IMG/VR virus record: IMGVR_UViG_3300009001_003397
Span: 1-23,278 of that record
Length of the DNA stretch: 23,278 nucleotides
Source of the DNA: a virus
Reading direction: 5' to 3' (one strand)
Position 1 is the first letter of the stretch; the number at the start of each line of letters is the position of its first letter. Positions 1-8,246 of this stretch are shown one piece after another. Position numbers and translations under genes: made by a program. Under the pieces are notes generated by a model. The model was not told where the DNA came from. It worked only from the letters and a program-made list of their open reading frames with translations, and ran no database searches.

Positions 1-18
1 CTTAAATTATATACTTAC

Positions 19-576
19 TTATCTCAAGAACTCTCTCCAATCCAGGTCATACTGGATTGAATTTATTCTATGTACACCTATCAAATACAGCACATAACTC
101 GCCACACTTGATCCACGTCCTACCCCCCAAACAATGTTATTCTCACGCATAAAGTCTACAAGATAAACCATATAGCGTAGTAAGTCAATCATACTACGCT
201 TTCTGTATTCTTCATATTCTTCAGAAACTCTTGTCCATTCTTTTGTCGTTAAGACATTATTATCATCTGGGTCTTGTAGTTTTTCCATTAAAGTTGCTTG
301 TAGCCAGTTTAATACATTTAAGTTTTTGTATTCTTCAGGCATAAACCATTCGCCTTGACACACACCGTCAAAAGTCTTTTGATCTACATCTAGTGAGATA
401 TACTTTTGCAATGGATCCATACCTTGTTCTTCCATTGCACTATTAAACTTATCTACGTCATCACTTGGATCACATAGTACAACGTGTACTTTATCGCTAT
501 GACCACTATAGATCATATCGATAAGATCGCGGTTAGAGAATCGTGGTATTCCTAAAGAATCTGTTTTCATAAGCAT
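19..576 (-). CDS. Stand-alone DNA polymerase III alpha (DnaE/PolC)-like fragment protein
   Basis: A 185-residue protein whose second half aligns by eye with the start of the catalytic core of bacterial C-family DNA polymerase III alpha. Residues 78-90 (F-M-P-E-E-Y-K-N-L) match the region before the palm. Residues 124-150 form the helix leading to a glycine-rich G-V-G-R-G-S-S motif at 151-157, followed by an S-Y-V-L-Y-L-I-G helix and D-L-D-W-R-E-F-L at 177-184, matching the family's GRGS...LLFERFL stretch. The stop falls right where DnaE continues into its catalytic P-D-x-D-x-D motif, and no PHP domain is present, so the protein cannot be a polymerase alone. ATG codons lie at 576 and 570; neither has a clear Shine-Dalgarno. 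It follows the small helical gene by 9 bases and may be read from the same late transcript. It could be a regulatory or decoy nucleotide-binding protein, or half of a split gene continuing beyond the window. Family likeness is fairly secure; function is unknown. Confidence 0.6.
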   Translation of the reverse strand: MLMKTDSLGIPRFSNRDLIDMIYSGHSDKVHVVLCDPSDDVDKFNSAMEEQGMDPLQKYISLDVDQKTFDGVCQGEWFMPEEYKNLNVLNWLQATLMEKLQDPDDNNVLTTKEWTRVSEEYEEYRKRSMIDLLRYMVYLVDFMRENNIVWGVGRGSSVASYVLYLIGVHRINSIQYDLDWREFLR

Positions 577-585
577 ATGTATATA

Positions 586-828
586 TTAACTGATATTAAT
601 CAGATTGTCAAGAGAATTATCGTCATCCCCTTGCATTTGTTTTTGTTTTTGGGCTTCTAATGCTCTACGTGTTCTTGCTTCGTCTCTATAGATTTCTAAA
701 AAGTTAGAAATTTGTGCTTGTACACTAGGATTGTGGGTTAAAAAGTATTTGCGCTGGAGGTCAATTATTTTATCCTCCAGCTCATTAATTGATAGTTCAG
801 ATAGATTTTTTATTAACGGATTATGCAT
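586..828 (-). CDS. Small helical/coiled-coil phage protein of unknown function
   Basis: An 80-residue protein from ATG at 828. An in-frame TTG at 843 would give 85 residues. From the ATG the gene overlaps the stop of the upstream 216-residue tail gene by 8 bases (ATGCATAA). From the TTG the overlap is 23 bases, but an AGGA lies 4 bases ahead of it, so the start is not settled. The product is predicted to be mostly helical: an E-L-E-D-K-I-I-D-L-Q-R-K-Y-F heptad-like stretch, then a charged helix rich in R, E, K and Q, and an acidic tail G-D-D-D-N-S-L-D. No enzyme motif is visible. Overlap with a tail gene suggests co-translation with virion genes, perhaps as an assembly factor; that is inference. 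It looks like a conserved small protein of T4-like marine phages, but I cannot name it. Confidence 0.7.
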   Translation of the reverse strand: MHNPLIKNLSELSINELEDKIIDLQRKYFLTHNPSVQAQISNFLEIYRDEARTRRALEAQKQKQMQGDDDNSLDNLINIS

Positions 829-1471
829 CTGACGATTTAGCAAACTGTCCTAAATAATTTGCATACACTGTTGTTCCTGAATCATAACTCCATAAGTCAA
901 TTATGACAGGTTGTGTTGAACTATTTACAACTACAGGAGCAGAATCATCTGAGGATGAATCACCGACAGGTAATGGCCAATCAGAAGTTTTATAAATTGC
1001 TCCATTGTTTGCTGATACTAGCCTTACAGTAATAGGATTGTCATTTCCGTATATATGTAACGATACTCTAGCAACTCCGTCATTTGTATTTCTAATAGGC
1101 CAAGATTCCAATGAAAATGTAATAGCTTCTGTAATTTCTGGTCCTAATGTATACACCTGATAATGGCCTCTACCAATGTCTACATTTACTTGTGTTTGTT
1201 CATTCCACGTTTGGTTTGGCTTTAATTTAGACGTAACATTATCTAAAGAAGCATTTAAAATACTGCTTTCTCTAAAATTGTTTTCAACTACACCGTTATT
1301 TTCATCAGTGACTTTTGCTGTTTGATCTTGCAAAGATGTTATTTCGCTTTTAGCTGTTAAAAGTCCATCTTTGATTATTTGAAAATTATCACGAAACCCT
1401 TGAGTGTCGTTGTCAACACCTGCTACAGGATATGCTGCATCAATTGTTTCACTTACTATGTTACTGGCCAT
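821..1471 (-). CDS. Phage tail/baseplate-associated structural protein
   Basis: A 216-residue protein. The N-terminus (residues 14-37: Y-P-V-A-G-V-D-N-D-T-Q-G-F-R-D-N-F-Q-I-I-K-D-G-L) looks like a diverged version of the N-terminal peptide on the other fibre proteins here, keeping the N-D-T-x-G-F-R-x-N-F pattern. A short coiled region follows (38-70). The C-terminal half (95-210) is beta-rich and ends in I-I-D-L-W-S-Y-D-S-G-T-T-V-Y-A-N-Y-L-G, a pattern common at the end of small phage tail proteins. The start at 1471 is supported by GAGGA placed 7 bases upstream and by a CGATAAATAC late-promoter match just beyond. The gap to the preceding 1,475-residue gene is 33 bases. No catalytic motif is seen. 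Role as a peripheral tail or baseplate component is inferred from neighbours and the N-terminal motif. Confidence 0.75.
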   Translation of the reverse strand: MASNIVSETIDAAYPVAGVDNDTQGFRDNFQIIKDGLLTAKSEITSLQDQTAKVTDENNGVVENNFRESSILNASLDNVTSKLKPNQTWNEQTQVNVDIGRGHYQVYTLGPEITEAITFSLESWPIRNTNDGVARVSLHIYGNDNPITVRLVSANNGAIYKTSDWPLPVGDSSSDDSAPVVVNSSTQPVIIDLWSYDSGTTVYANYLGQFAKSSDA

Positions 1472-1491
1472 TTTTATTCCTCATTGTAAAA

Positions 1492-1501
1492 GTATTTATC
1501 G
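1492..1501 (-). promoter_or_regulatory. T4-type late promoter upstream of the 216-residue tail gene
   Basis: The minus strand reads CGATAAATAC, containing the T4 late-promoter core ATAAATA (family consensus TATAAATA). It lies 20 bases before the ATG at 1471, leaving room for a very short leader carrying GAGGA. A second partial match (TTAAATAC) directly precedes it. The same 10-mer is repeated upstream of the gene starting at 5932. Confidence 0.7.
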
Positions 1502-1504
1502 TAT

Positions 1505-4500
1505 TTAAGTATTGAACTGATAATTTGCGAACACAATATACTGTTCTTCGTTTGAATCTTTTGAACGTTTTAAAATATATCTATCAATATCAAAGTCCAT
1601 AACCTTAGGGTCGAACTCAGAATTATTTATATTTCTAATAATATCATCTGCTGTTCCTGGCAAGCAATAACACAACGGTACTGCACTTACATAATCTAAT
1701 TCTTGTAAACCTTGTTGTGCAGTTCTCATCCATAGCGGAAGATAGTTTCTTTCGTTTTTACCAACTTCTTTTAAGTTATCTCTCATATTTTTTATATTTG
1801 AAATATATCGAACATCATCCTTACTATTACTTACTTTTATAGCATCGGAATCTGATTTAATTGTATTAGTAGGATTTGGTCGCAGTCTATACGGTTCGGC
1901 TGGTGTAGTTTCTAGTATTACTTCAACAGACCCATTTCTGACTTCTAATTCAAAGTCATTGTTGTCTACATTTACATCTATAGCGTTGCCTTCGCGTGTT
2001 TCAATAACCAAAGTTTCGTTTTCTACAAAAACAAATCTAACAAGTTGTCTTCCATAAACTGGTAATTGATCAGCACCTAATCCAGTTTTAGTTACATCAT
2101 CTTTACCTGCGTACTGTATAGAATCCATTGTAACTTTTTCTTCTGTGTTTATACGGAAGCTTTTTCTAGTTTCGCCTTTTTCTGGCATAGCCGGATCAAC
2201 AACATCTATATAAACTACTTCATATATAGTTTCGCCTGTTACAGGATCTTTAGCCTTTGCACTTTTAATATCACCTAAAATATATTTTTTTCTTTTGTGA
2301 TTTTTTGCAGAAGCAGCTACAAATTTATCTACATCAGTTGCTTCTATGCCTGCATACACTAACACTTCTGGAACTTCTTGAATACCAAATTTTGGATCAG
2401 TTGGTCTGTATATTTTTGATGGTGTAAACACATCAGTATTACTTACAAAATTTTTGTAATACTCACGTTGATCTATAGGCAGTAATGGCCTCATAATTAC
2501 ATCAGTATATACTGTATTGTCTAAGTCTGCAACTTTTAAAGTGAATTCTTTTTGAATTGCAGTATAATCAAATCTATCTTTTGCCTTTATAGTAAACTTA
2601 TATTCTCTATCAAAAGTAGTGTCTCCTGGAAGTTTACCATCCCAAGTAACTGTTTTGTTTTCGAAAGTAGTTAGTCCAGGATTTGTTAGTGTTCCAAACT
2701 GTCTTGCTGCTCCTAAAATTTCTCCAGTGTAAGATAAAGTCATACCGAACGGAAGTTTTCCTGCTTCTAGTGTATAAACCATTTTTGTATCAGGAACAGT
2801 TGTTTGTGCTACAACTTTTAGTGTTGAATCAAAATTAGCATTAATAATTCCTAGATTACTATCAGTAATCCAATTGATGTTAGTGTCAACTTCTCCTAGA
2901 ATTTTTATTTCAAATGTTTTCTTACTCGATGGTATGTTTACAGGGTCTTCACTTGTAACAATAATATTTTTAAAGAATGCGTCATTTTTAAATAGTCCAA
3001 TACCTACATTAGAGCCACTTTGTATTTGGCGAGATAAATTTCTATCTAGCAAAATTCTATCTTCGTTGTCTCTTACTAGTTCTACTGTAATGTCTGTACT
3101 ATCTGTTCCTACAAAAAATTCTTTTATGTTACCGATAATTCTAGATCTACTGGTGCTAGGTATACGTATATTCCATACGTTGTTTGTAATTCTTCTTACA
3201 TATGATTTAGAACCATAAGTGGCCTCGAACGCTTGTTCTGTTGCTCTAATTCTATTTACTAAACTTAGCTTTTCTAAACTCTCTGCAACTTCTATCCATT
3301 TAGTTTGATCAAAGTCAACTTGTGGTTCACCTTGATCGTTTAAAATAAGCTCATTGTTTTCATTAAGTATAGGTGACATACTATGTGTAACTGTACATCT
3401 AAATATTCTTCCGTTGCCGCCACTTTCTAATGGCCATATTGCAAAGTCACCTACGTAATAATTTTCATATATCTCCATTATTTTAGGAGAAGCAGCAGGA
3501 TAAATTTCGTCATTAGATGGATTTGTCTGTCTAATATTATATTCTATGTAAGGAGAAATATTGCTTATTACATATGATTCAGATTCGCTAAATTTTAAAG
3601 TTCTTGACTGATATTTGTCTTTATTCTTTTCTGATAATCTGCTAACAAAGAAATGATCAGATCCTGAAGATGATGTTCTGCTTACTAATAGATTAATTTT
3701 TGGAGCAATTGTTTCGTCAACAACTATTATATCGTAATCTAGATTTCTATCATCTACACTTACAACTTTGTATAAATTTCCTTCTATTAAAACGTCTTGT
3801 CCTACTAGTTCAAATAAATCATTAATACCGTCAGCTGTGCCTGTTAAATCAGTTTTGTATATCTTAAAACTATTTTTCCCTAACAATGTATCTTCATAAA
3901 ATGTTCCAAATATTGTTAAAGTTTCTAAGTCAGATACTCTGCGTGTTGCTCTTACAGTAAATTTATAGTCTTGTATAATTGCAGGTTGATAAGGAATATT
4001 TCCGTAAAGTTCGCCTGTATTTTTATCTAAACTTAACCCTTTAGGAAGTTCACTTACTGATTCGTCATCGTTTAAATCTTCTAAACTATAAGTTACGGCA
4101 CCTTCTAATGTTGGATTGTTAATAATATCTAATACTATTGTAGTATAATTATTAGCCCTTCTATAACCTAAATCTCTAGGAGTTATCCAGGTTGGATTTC
4201 TAACATTAGTTGCATCGGCATTAAACAATGTAGTGCCTGCTTCCATTTCTGTGTTATCAGCTTTTAAGAAGTCATCTCCTACGACATAAATTCTAAATTC
4301 TCTGCGTTCAATGCTATTACCGTCACTTACTGTAACTGCAAACGGATAGTAGCGATTTAATTTAATTAAGTTACTACTTGGTGTTACAGTGTCTGGATCT
4401 CTTGTACCGTAGTAATCACTTACTGCTGCATAGTCCATTGGTAATGCACTATACGGAGCATCGTCATATCCTCCGCCTTCAAATCTTTTATCTAAACTTA

Positions 4501-5932
4501 GTAACGGTTCTGTTACGCCATAAATTCTTCCGTCTTCGGTTAGCGTTATGCCCGGAGGTAATACACCATCACCGTCAGCAATAAAGTATCTTAATTCATC
4601 TCCTGCACTCAGATCTGTATCTGTAGCTTGTAATTGGAAATCGATATACTCGCTATCTAAAATATAAAAAGTGTTGTTCGGTCCTACAGGTAACAGGCCA
4701 GGTGAAGTAAGCCAGGTCGGAGCATCAGGTCCTGAAACAGCAAGCTCGATAGTTTTATCTTCAAAAATATTTTTATATGTTGCTCTTATAACTGCATTAA
4801 ATGATTTATTGTAGGCAACTTCGTACACTGTACCCACAACGTTATTATCTTCAAATCTCAGTCCCGGCGGCAATTCACCGCTTATAAGTTCTGTTTGAAT
4901 GCCTTCTATATTATACAAAGGTAACGGAATGTTAACTATATTCCTTTCAATTAGTGTTGATAATCTTTCACCAGTATTTGATTTCCATAAGCTATTGCTA
5001 ATGATTGCTTCTTCAGGAACTGGTGTATCAAATGTCTTTGCGTTTTTAGTTGATGTTCCTACGATGTATGGATATTCTGGTATTGAAAGAGATTCATCTT
5101 CAAAAGTTAAAAAGTATGCATAGGTACCATCTGGAAAGTCTGGGGTTACACAGTATCTTCCATTAAATGTATCAAGTTCACTTCTTGTTTTTACATATTC
5201 ATAATCTTCTAAGAAGGTACCTGCAGATAATACAACTGCTTCACCGTCAGATAGTGTTATAGTATCTGTGTATTTCCAATTAATATTTCTGTGAGAGTCG
5301 CCTAATTTTTTTCTATAGCTTGATCTAATTTGTTCTACACCTGAAAAACTATCGGTGCCTGTTGTGTAACCGTATGGACCGTATATAGGATAGCCGTCAA
5401 AACAGAATCCTAAAATTTTACTATGTCCGTCTGGATGTCTATAGTGGTCTCCTTGAAAACTAGTTTCACTGTAATAAAGTCTACTTCCCCACACATTAGG
5501 ATAATTCCAACTGTTGTTTAAAAAGCTACCTGTTCTATAATGATATTCGCCAGCAGCAATACTTGCACCATCAACATCAATATTAAAGATATCCGGAAAA
5601 TTAATTTTATTAAATGTAAGATTAACAGGAGGTAATTTGCTTAGTTTTGGAAATTTCTTTGTTCCAAAACTTTGTTTGAATACAACACCGTTTACAAAAA
5701 TACCAATCGCTTCGTCTGTATTAGCTTGCGGATACTGTGAATTGTCACCAGCTCTGTATAAAAAACTATAGTTATAATTTTGTTTTTCTATGTTGCTAGT
5801 GTCTGTTCTTGCAGGCACAGGATATCCATCCCCAACTACGGTTAAAAAGTTTTTGTTCTTTAAAAACACAGTTTCAGATCTACCAATGCCGGTAGTTGAT
5901 ATTAAACCTAATCCTGATGGGTCAAACGTCAT
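1505..5932 (-). CDS. Virion structural protein with YHYH domain and Ig-like (He_PIG-type) domains
   Basis: A 1,475-residue protein. Residues ~110-292 match the YHYH family: Y-H-Y-R at 130-133, G-D-H-Y-R-H-P-D-G-H at 161-170, F-D-G-Y-P-I-Y-G-P-Y-G-Y at 178-189, N-G-R-Y-C-V-T-P-D-F-P-D-G-T-Y-A-Y-F at 257-274 and Y-P-Y-I-V-G at 287-292. The last histidine of the family's naming motif is arginine here. Downstream are at least four Ig-like units of the putative He_PIG type, each marked by an L-P-x-G-[LIM]-x-L...G-x-[IL]-x-G signature: LPPGL at 354, LPPGI at 458, LPKGL at 629 and LPFGM at 1060. The C-terminus is rich in basic and aromatic residues (L-P-L-W-M-R-T-A near 1400). The start at 5932 has AAGGA 10 bases upstream and a CGATAAATAC late promoter. 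No signal peptide is seen. It is probably a long tail or baseplate appendage; the ligand of the YHYH domain is unknown. Confidence 0.85.
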   Translation of the reverse strand: MTFDPSGLGLISTTGIGRSETVFLKNKNFLTVVGDGYPVPARTDTSNIEKQNYNYSFLYRAGDNSQYPQANTDEAIGIFVNGVVFKQSFGTKKFPKLSKLPPVNLTFNKINFPDIFNIDVDGASIAAGEYHYRTGSFLNNSWNYPNVWGSRLYYSETSFQGDHYRHPDGHSKILGFCFDGYPIYGPYGYTTGTDSFSGVEQIRSSYRKKLGDSHRNINWKYTDTITLSDGEAVVLSAGTFLEDYEYVKTRSELDTFNGRYCVTPDFPDGTYAYFLTFEDESLSIPEYPYIVGTSTKNAKTFDTPVPEEAIISNSLWKSNTGERLSTLIERNIVNIPLPLYNIEGIQTELISGELPPGLRFEDNNVVGTVYEVAYNKSFNAVIRATYKNIFEDKTIELAVSGPDAPTWLTSPGLLPVGPNNTFYILDSEYIDFQLQATDTDLSAGDELRYFIADGDGVLPPGITLTEDGRIYGVTEPLLSLDKRFEGGGYDDAPYSALPMDYAAVSDYYGTRDPDTVTPSSNLIKLNRYYPFAVTVSDGNSIERREFRIYVVGDDFLKADNTEMEAGTTLFNADATNVRNPTWITPRDLGYRRANNYTTIVLDIINNPTLEGAVTYSLEDLNDDESVSELPKGLSLDKNTGELYGNIPYQPAIIQDYKFTVRATRRVSDLETLTIFGTFYEDTLLGKNSFKIYKTDLTGTADGINDLFELVGQDVLIEGNLYKVVSVDDRNLDYDIIVVDETIAPKINLLVSRTSSSGSDHFFVSRLSEKNKDKYQSRTLKFSESESYVISNISPYIEYNIRQTNPSNDEIYPAASPKIMEIYENYYVGDFAIWPLESGGNGRIFRCTVTHSMSPILNENNELILNDQGEPQVDFDQTKWIEVAESLEKLSLVNRIRATEQAFEATYGSKSYVRRITNNVWNIRIPSTSRSRIIGNIKEFFVGTDSTDITVELVRDNEDRILLDRNLSRQIQSGSNVGIGLFKNDAFFKNIIVTSEDPVNIPSSKKTFEIKILGEVDTNINWITDSNLGIINANFDSTLKVVAQTTVPDTKMVYTLEAGKLPFGMTLSYTGEILGAARQFGTLTNPGLTTFENKTVTWDGKLPGDTTFDREYKFTIKAKDRFDYTAIQKEFTLKVADLDNTVYTDVIMRPLLPIDQREYYKNFVSNTDVFTPSKIYRPTDPKFGIQEVPEVLVYAGIEATDVDKFVAASAKNHKRKKYILGDIKSAKAKDPVTGETIYEVVYIDVVDPAMPEKGETRKSFRINTEEKVTMDSIQYAGKDDVTKTGLGADQLPVYGRQLVRFVFVENETLVIETREGNAIDVNVDNNDFELEVRNGSVEVILETTPAEPYRLRPNPTNTIKSDSDAIKVSNSKDDVRYISNIKNMRDNLKEVGKNERNYLPLWMRTAQQGLQELDYVSAVPLCYCLPGTADDIIRNINNSEFDPKVMDFDIDRYILKRSKDSNEEQYIVFANYQFNT

Positions 5933-5952
5933 AATAATATTCCTTATACAAC

Positions 5953-5962
5953 GTATTTATCG
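5953..5962 (-). promoter_or_regulatory. T4-type late promoter upstream of the YHYH-domain gene
   Basis: The minus strand reads CGATAAATAC, identical over 10 bases to the element at 1492-1501. It sits directly after the stop codon of the 235-residue gene (stop at 5965-5967) and 20 bases before the ATG at 5932. An AAGGA ribosome site lies between. Confidence 0.7.
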
Positions 5963-5964
5963 GA

Positions 5965-6672
5965 TTATACAAATGTACCAAAATCACTTATTGCATTTGC
6001 AGGTGTACCGAAAGATCCGTAATCTAAGTCTACAGTTGCCATAAAAAATTCTAATGTAGTTGACACATTATAATTTATTCTTCCAAAATCTAGTTCAGCA
6101 ACGTTAATATCTCTTACATCAATTCCGTTTACTAGACCTGTAAGATCTCCTATTATTTCAGGAGATCTAATTTCAGTTGCTTCTAGTACAGCAACATTTT
6201 GAATATTATAATCGTTTGCATCTAAATTAGCCGATAATTCAGGAGTTGGATCATCTGCTAAAGTAGTTGGACCTGTGTAAGTTACATATAACGCACCATC
6301 AATTAGTGTAGTGCCAATATTATTGCCGCCATAAATTTTTATATTTGCGTCTTCAGATAATTCACTAAAATTAACATCTGAAGTTAAAGAAACTGATTTT
6401 GTTCCACCATTTGCATTTATAGTGATAGCTGTCGGTGAAGCCTCTAAAGTAATATCAGTTCCAGCTTTTAATGATTTAAATTGTAAATCATAGTTAATTT
6501 TTTGTGCAAATAAACCTTGTCCGCCGAAGTCTAAATTACTGGCAGTAGTCTGTTCGTCGTCTCTTAAGTCTAGTTCTTCAAAGTTTTGATTTATCTTGAT
6601 CATCGCTTCACGAAGATCATCACCAGTTCCGTCGTTTGCTACATTGCCCACATTAATTAAATTTATAGCCAT
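5965..6672 (-). CDS. Short fibre/baseplate appendage protein with shared N-terminal anchor motif
   Basis: A 235-residue protein starting M-A-I-N-L-I-N-V-G-N-V-A-N-D-G-T-G-D-D-L, then R-E-A-M-I-K-I-N-Q-N-F-E-E-L. This ~35-residue motif is common at the N-terminus of phage tail proteins and is repeated on the 476- and 3,041-residue proteins here. The middle and C-terminus are beta-rich with fibre-like modules: residues ~146-165 read D-P-T-P-E-L-S-A-N-L-D-A-N-D-Y-N-I-Q-N-V, resembling D-P-A-P-T-L-G-G-P-L-D-G near residue 113 of the 3,041-residue protein. There are no Cys or catalytic motifs. The start at 6672 is backed by AAAGGA about 10 bases upstream; the gap to the preceding protease gene is 12 bases, so the two are co-transcribed. 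Likely a trimeric tail spike or fibre piece; the exact location on the virion is unknown. Confidence 0.75.
   Translation of the reverse strand: MAINLINVGNVANDGTGDDLREAMIKINQNFEELDLRDDEQTTASNLDFGGQGLFAQKINYDLQFKSLKAGTDITLEASPTAITINANGGTKSVSLTSDVNFSELSEDANIKIYGGNNIGTTLIDGALYVTYTGPTTLADDPTPELSANLDANDYNIQNVAVLEATEIRSPEIIGDLTGLVNGIDVRDINVAELDFGRINYNVSTTLEFFMATVDLDYGSFGTPANAISDFGTFV
6565..6672 (-). repeat. N-terminal anchor-like motif, copy in the 235-residue protein
   Basis: Codons 1-36. The pattern I-N-V-G...N-D-G-T-G-D..R...K-I-N-Q-N-F-E-E-L is shared in protein sequence with the starts of the 476- and 3,041-residue proteins. Attachment of the fibre to the baseplate is an inference from its fixed N-terminal place. 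Confidence 0.75.
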
Positions 6673-6684
6673 AATATTTTTCCT

Positions 6685-8232
6685 TTATCCGCCGATGCGT
6701 AACTTTGTAGAACTGTTGAATTTGTTAAACAAATATCTATTTCCACTTCCTAGTAAACTTCTGTATTCACTATAGTCGTTGTCAAGCCCAGTTGAATATA
6801 GTTGATCAGCTTTTGCTGAGTTTTGTATAAACGCTTTTGCTTCTGCAACAGTTGCATTTGGATTTAATTGTAACCATAGTGTAATCATACCTGCTACTTG
6901 GGGTGCTGCCATTGACGTACCGGTAATATTACAAATTCTAAAAGTTTCATCTAGTGGATAAGGACCATCAGTAAATTTATTTACATTACTAGTTGCACTC
7001 ATTATATCAGTGCCGGGAGCAAACACATCAACACCTGGTCCTGTTTCAGAACTTTCTGTTTTTTGTTCTAGTCCGCCTGTATGTTCTGCACTATCTATAT
7101 TACCTACATTTAATGCACGTTCGCTATAAGGACTAGAACCTCTATGATATTGTACAGATCCTGTATCTGCTGCAATAAAGTTATCATAATCAACGCCGCC
7201 GGTTATATCTATTTTATGATAGTTATTCCCTGCTGCGATAATAACGTGTACACCTGCATCAATAAGTTCTTCTATATCTGTATCAACAGAAGTAATTCTT
7301 ACATTAGTTTTAAAATTAAATCCACCTGCTGCACCTGATAGTGGAACAAGGCCAAATGCTAGTCTTTCAGATGTTGAATCAATATCTGTACCTGTATACA
7401 ATGTTCCTCTGTGTGTAAGGTTAATTACAGAGTTGTAAAATCTGTTGTAGCCCCAACTCATATTAACAACAGTAGGTCTTTTATATCCTGTAGCAGGATC
7501 GACTGGTTTGTTTTGGTGCCATTCTTTGATTACATCGAAACAATCACTTATAGGTATGCCGCTATTAGGGTCATCAACACCTTGTAATCCAGCTACTTTG
7601 ACTGCATATATTTTTGCATTTTTAGCCCAACCGTATGTTTTACCCGCAGTAATACCTGCACAGTGAGTGCCGTGACCGTCGTAGTCTGTGTAATGTCCTG
7701 CAGGCATAGTGCCACCACCACTAAATCCGTTATACCAGTCTAGTTGTTGCACTCTAGTTACACCATTAGCATCCTGAAATTCAGGATGATCTGCTTGTAT
7801 GCCGCTGTCTTGAATAACTACGTCAACTCCAGTACCATCTAGTGTATAGTTGTATCCACCTGTTACAGTAAGCCCGTCATATGGGTTAGTTGCTTCGTTA
7901 ACTCTGCGCAATCCCCAATTAACAAACTCGCCTCTATCTAAAGTTGTTTTAGTAAAGTCGCTGTTTTGTACTGCTCTAATACCAATTTCTAGTGAAGGAT
8001 CTAAGTCCGGACGTAGTGTTACGCCATACACTCTTGGATCTGATCTAAGTGTTTCAGCCTCTTCGTCAGTAAGCATATAGTGTGTATTGCGCTGAGAAGC
8101 AGGGCGGGCATTTGCAACAGTAGCACTCCTGCTTGGAATTGCACCAGCCCCAGTAGTAGCGATCATTTCTTGATTAAATGCTTCGTAGTCTACACCTTTG
8201 TTTAAACTTACAATATATTCTTTTTCGCTCAT
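6685..8232 (-). CDS. Subtilisin-family (S8) serine protease encoded within the tail-fibre cluster
   Basis: A 515-residue peptidase S8 homologue with all catalytic elements visible: Asp142 in V-V-I-Q-D-S-G-I, His187 in D-G-H-G-T-H-C-A-G, oxyanion Asn336 in I-I-A-A-G-N-N and Ser440 in G-T-S-M-A-A-P-Q-V-A-G. Residues 1-~78 resemble an I9-type pro-region: Y-I-V-S-L near the start and L-T-D-E-E-A-E-T-L-R-S-D-P-R-V at 55-69, just before the mature-domain lead-in. No hydrophobic signal peptide precedes it, unlike secreted bacterial subtilisins, so it should fold in the infected cell's cytoplasm. The start at 8232 follows AGGAAGC; gaps are 14 bases to the 1,060-residue gene and 12 to the 235-residue gene. 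Co-transcription with fibre genes suggests it is a virion part or matures fibre proteins; both are inference. Enzyme family is near certain. Confidence 0.93.
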   Translation of the reverse strand: MSEKEYIVSLNKGVDYEAFNQEMIATTGAGAIPSRSATVANARPASQRNTHYMLTDEEAETLRSDPRVYGVTLRPDLDPSLEIGIRAVQNSDFTKTTLDRGEFVNWGLRRVNEATNPYDGLTVTGGYNYTLDGTGVDVVIQDSGIQADHPEFQDANGVTRVQQLDWYNGFSGGGTMPAGHYTDYDGHGTHCAGITAGKTYGWAKNAKIYAVKVAGLQGVDDPNSGIPISDCFDVIKEWHQNKPVDPATGYKRPTVVNMSWGYNRFYNSVINLTHRGTLYTGTDIDSTSERLAFGLVPLSGAAGGFNFKTNVRITSVDTDIEELIDAGVHVIIAAGNNYHKIDITGGVDYDNFIAADTGSVQYHRGSSPYSERALNVGNIDSAEHTGGLEQKTESSETGPGVDVFAPGTDIMSATSNVNKFTDGPYPLDETFRICNITGTSMAAPQVAGMITLWLQLNPNATVAEAKAFIQNSAKADQLYSTGLDNDYSEYRSLLGSGNRYLFNKFNSSTKLRIGG

Positions 8233-8246
8233 TTTTGCTTCCTATG

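Noticed and set aside
590-603. CTGAT-ATTA-ATCAG hairpin near the end of the small helical gene as a terminator
   Set aside because: Only five pairs, AT-rich, no T-run after it on the minus strand, and the next gene starts 9 bases later.
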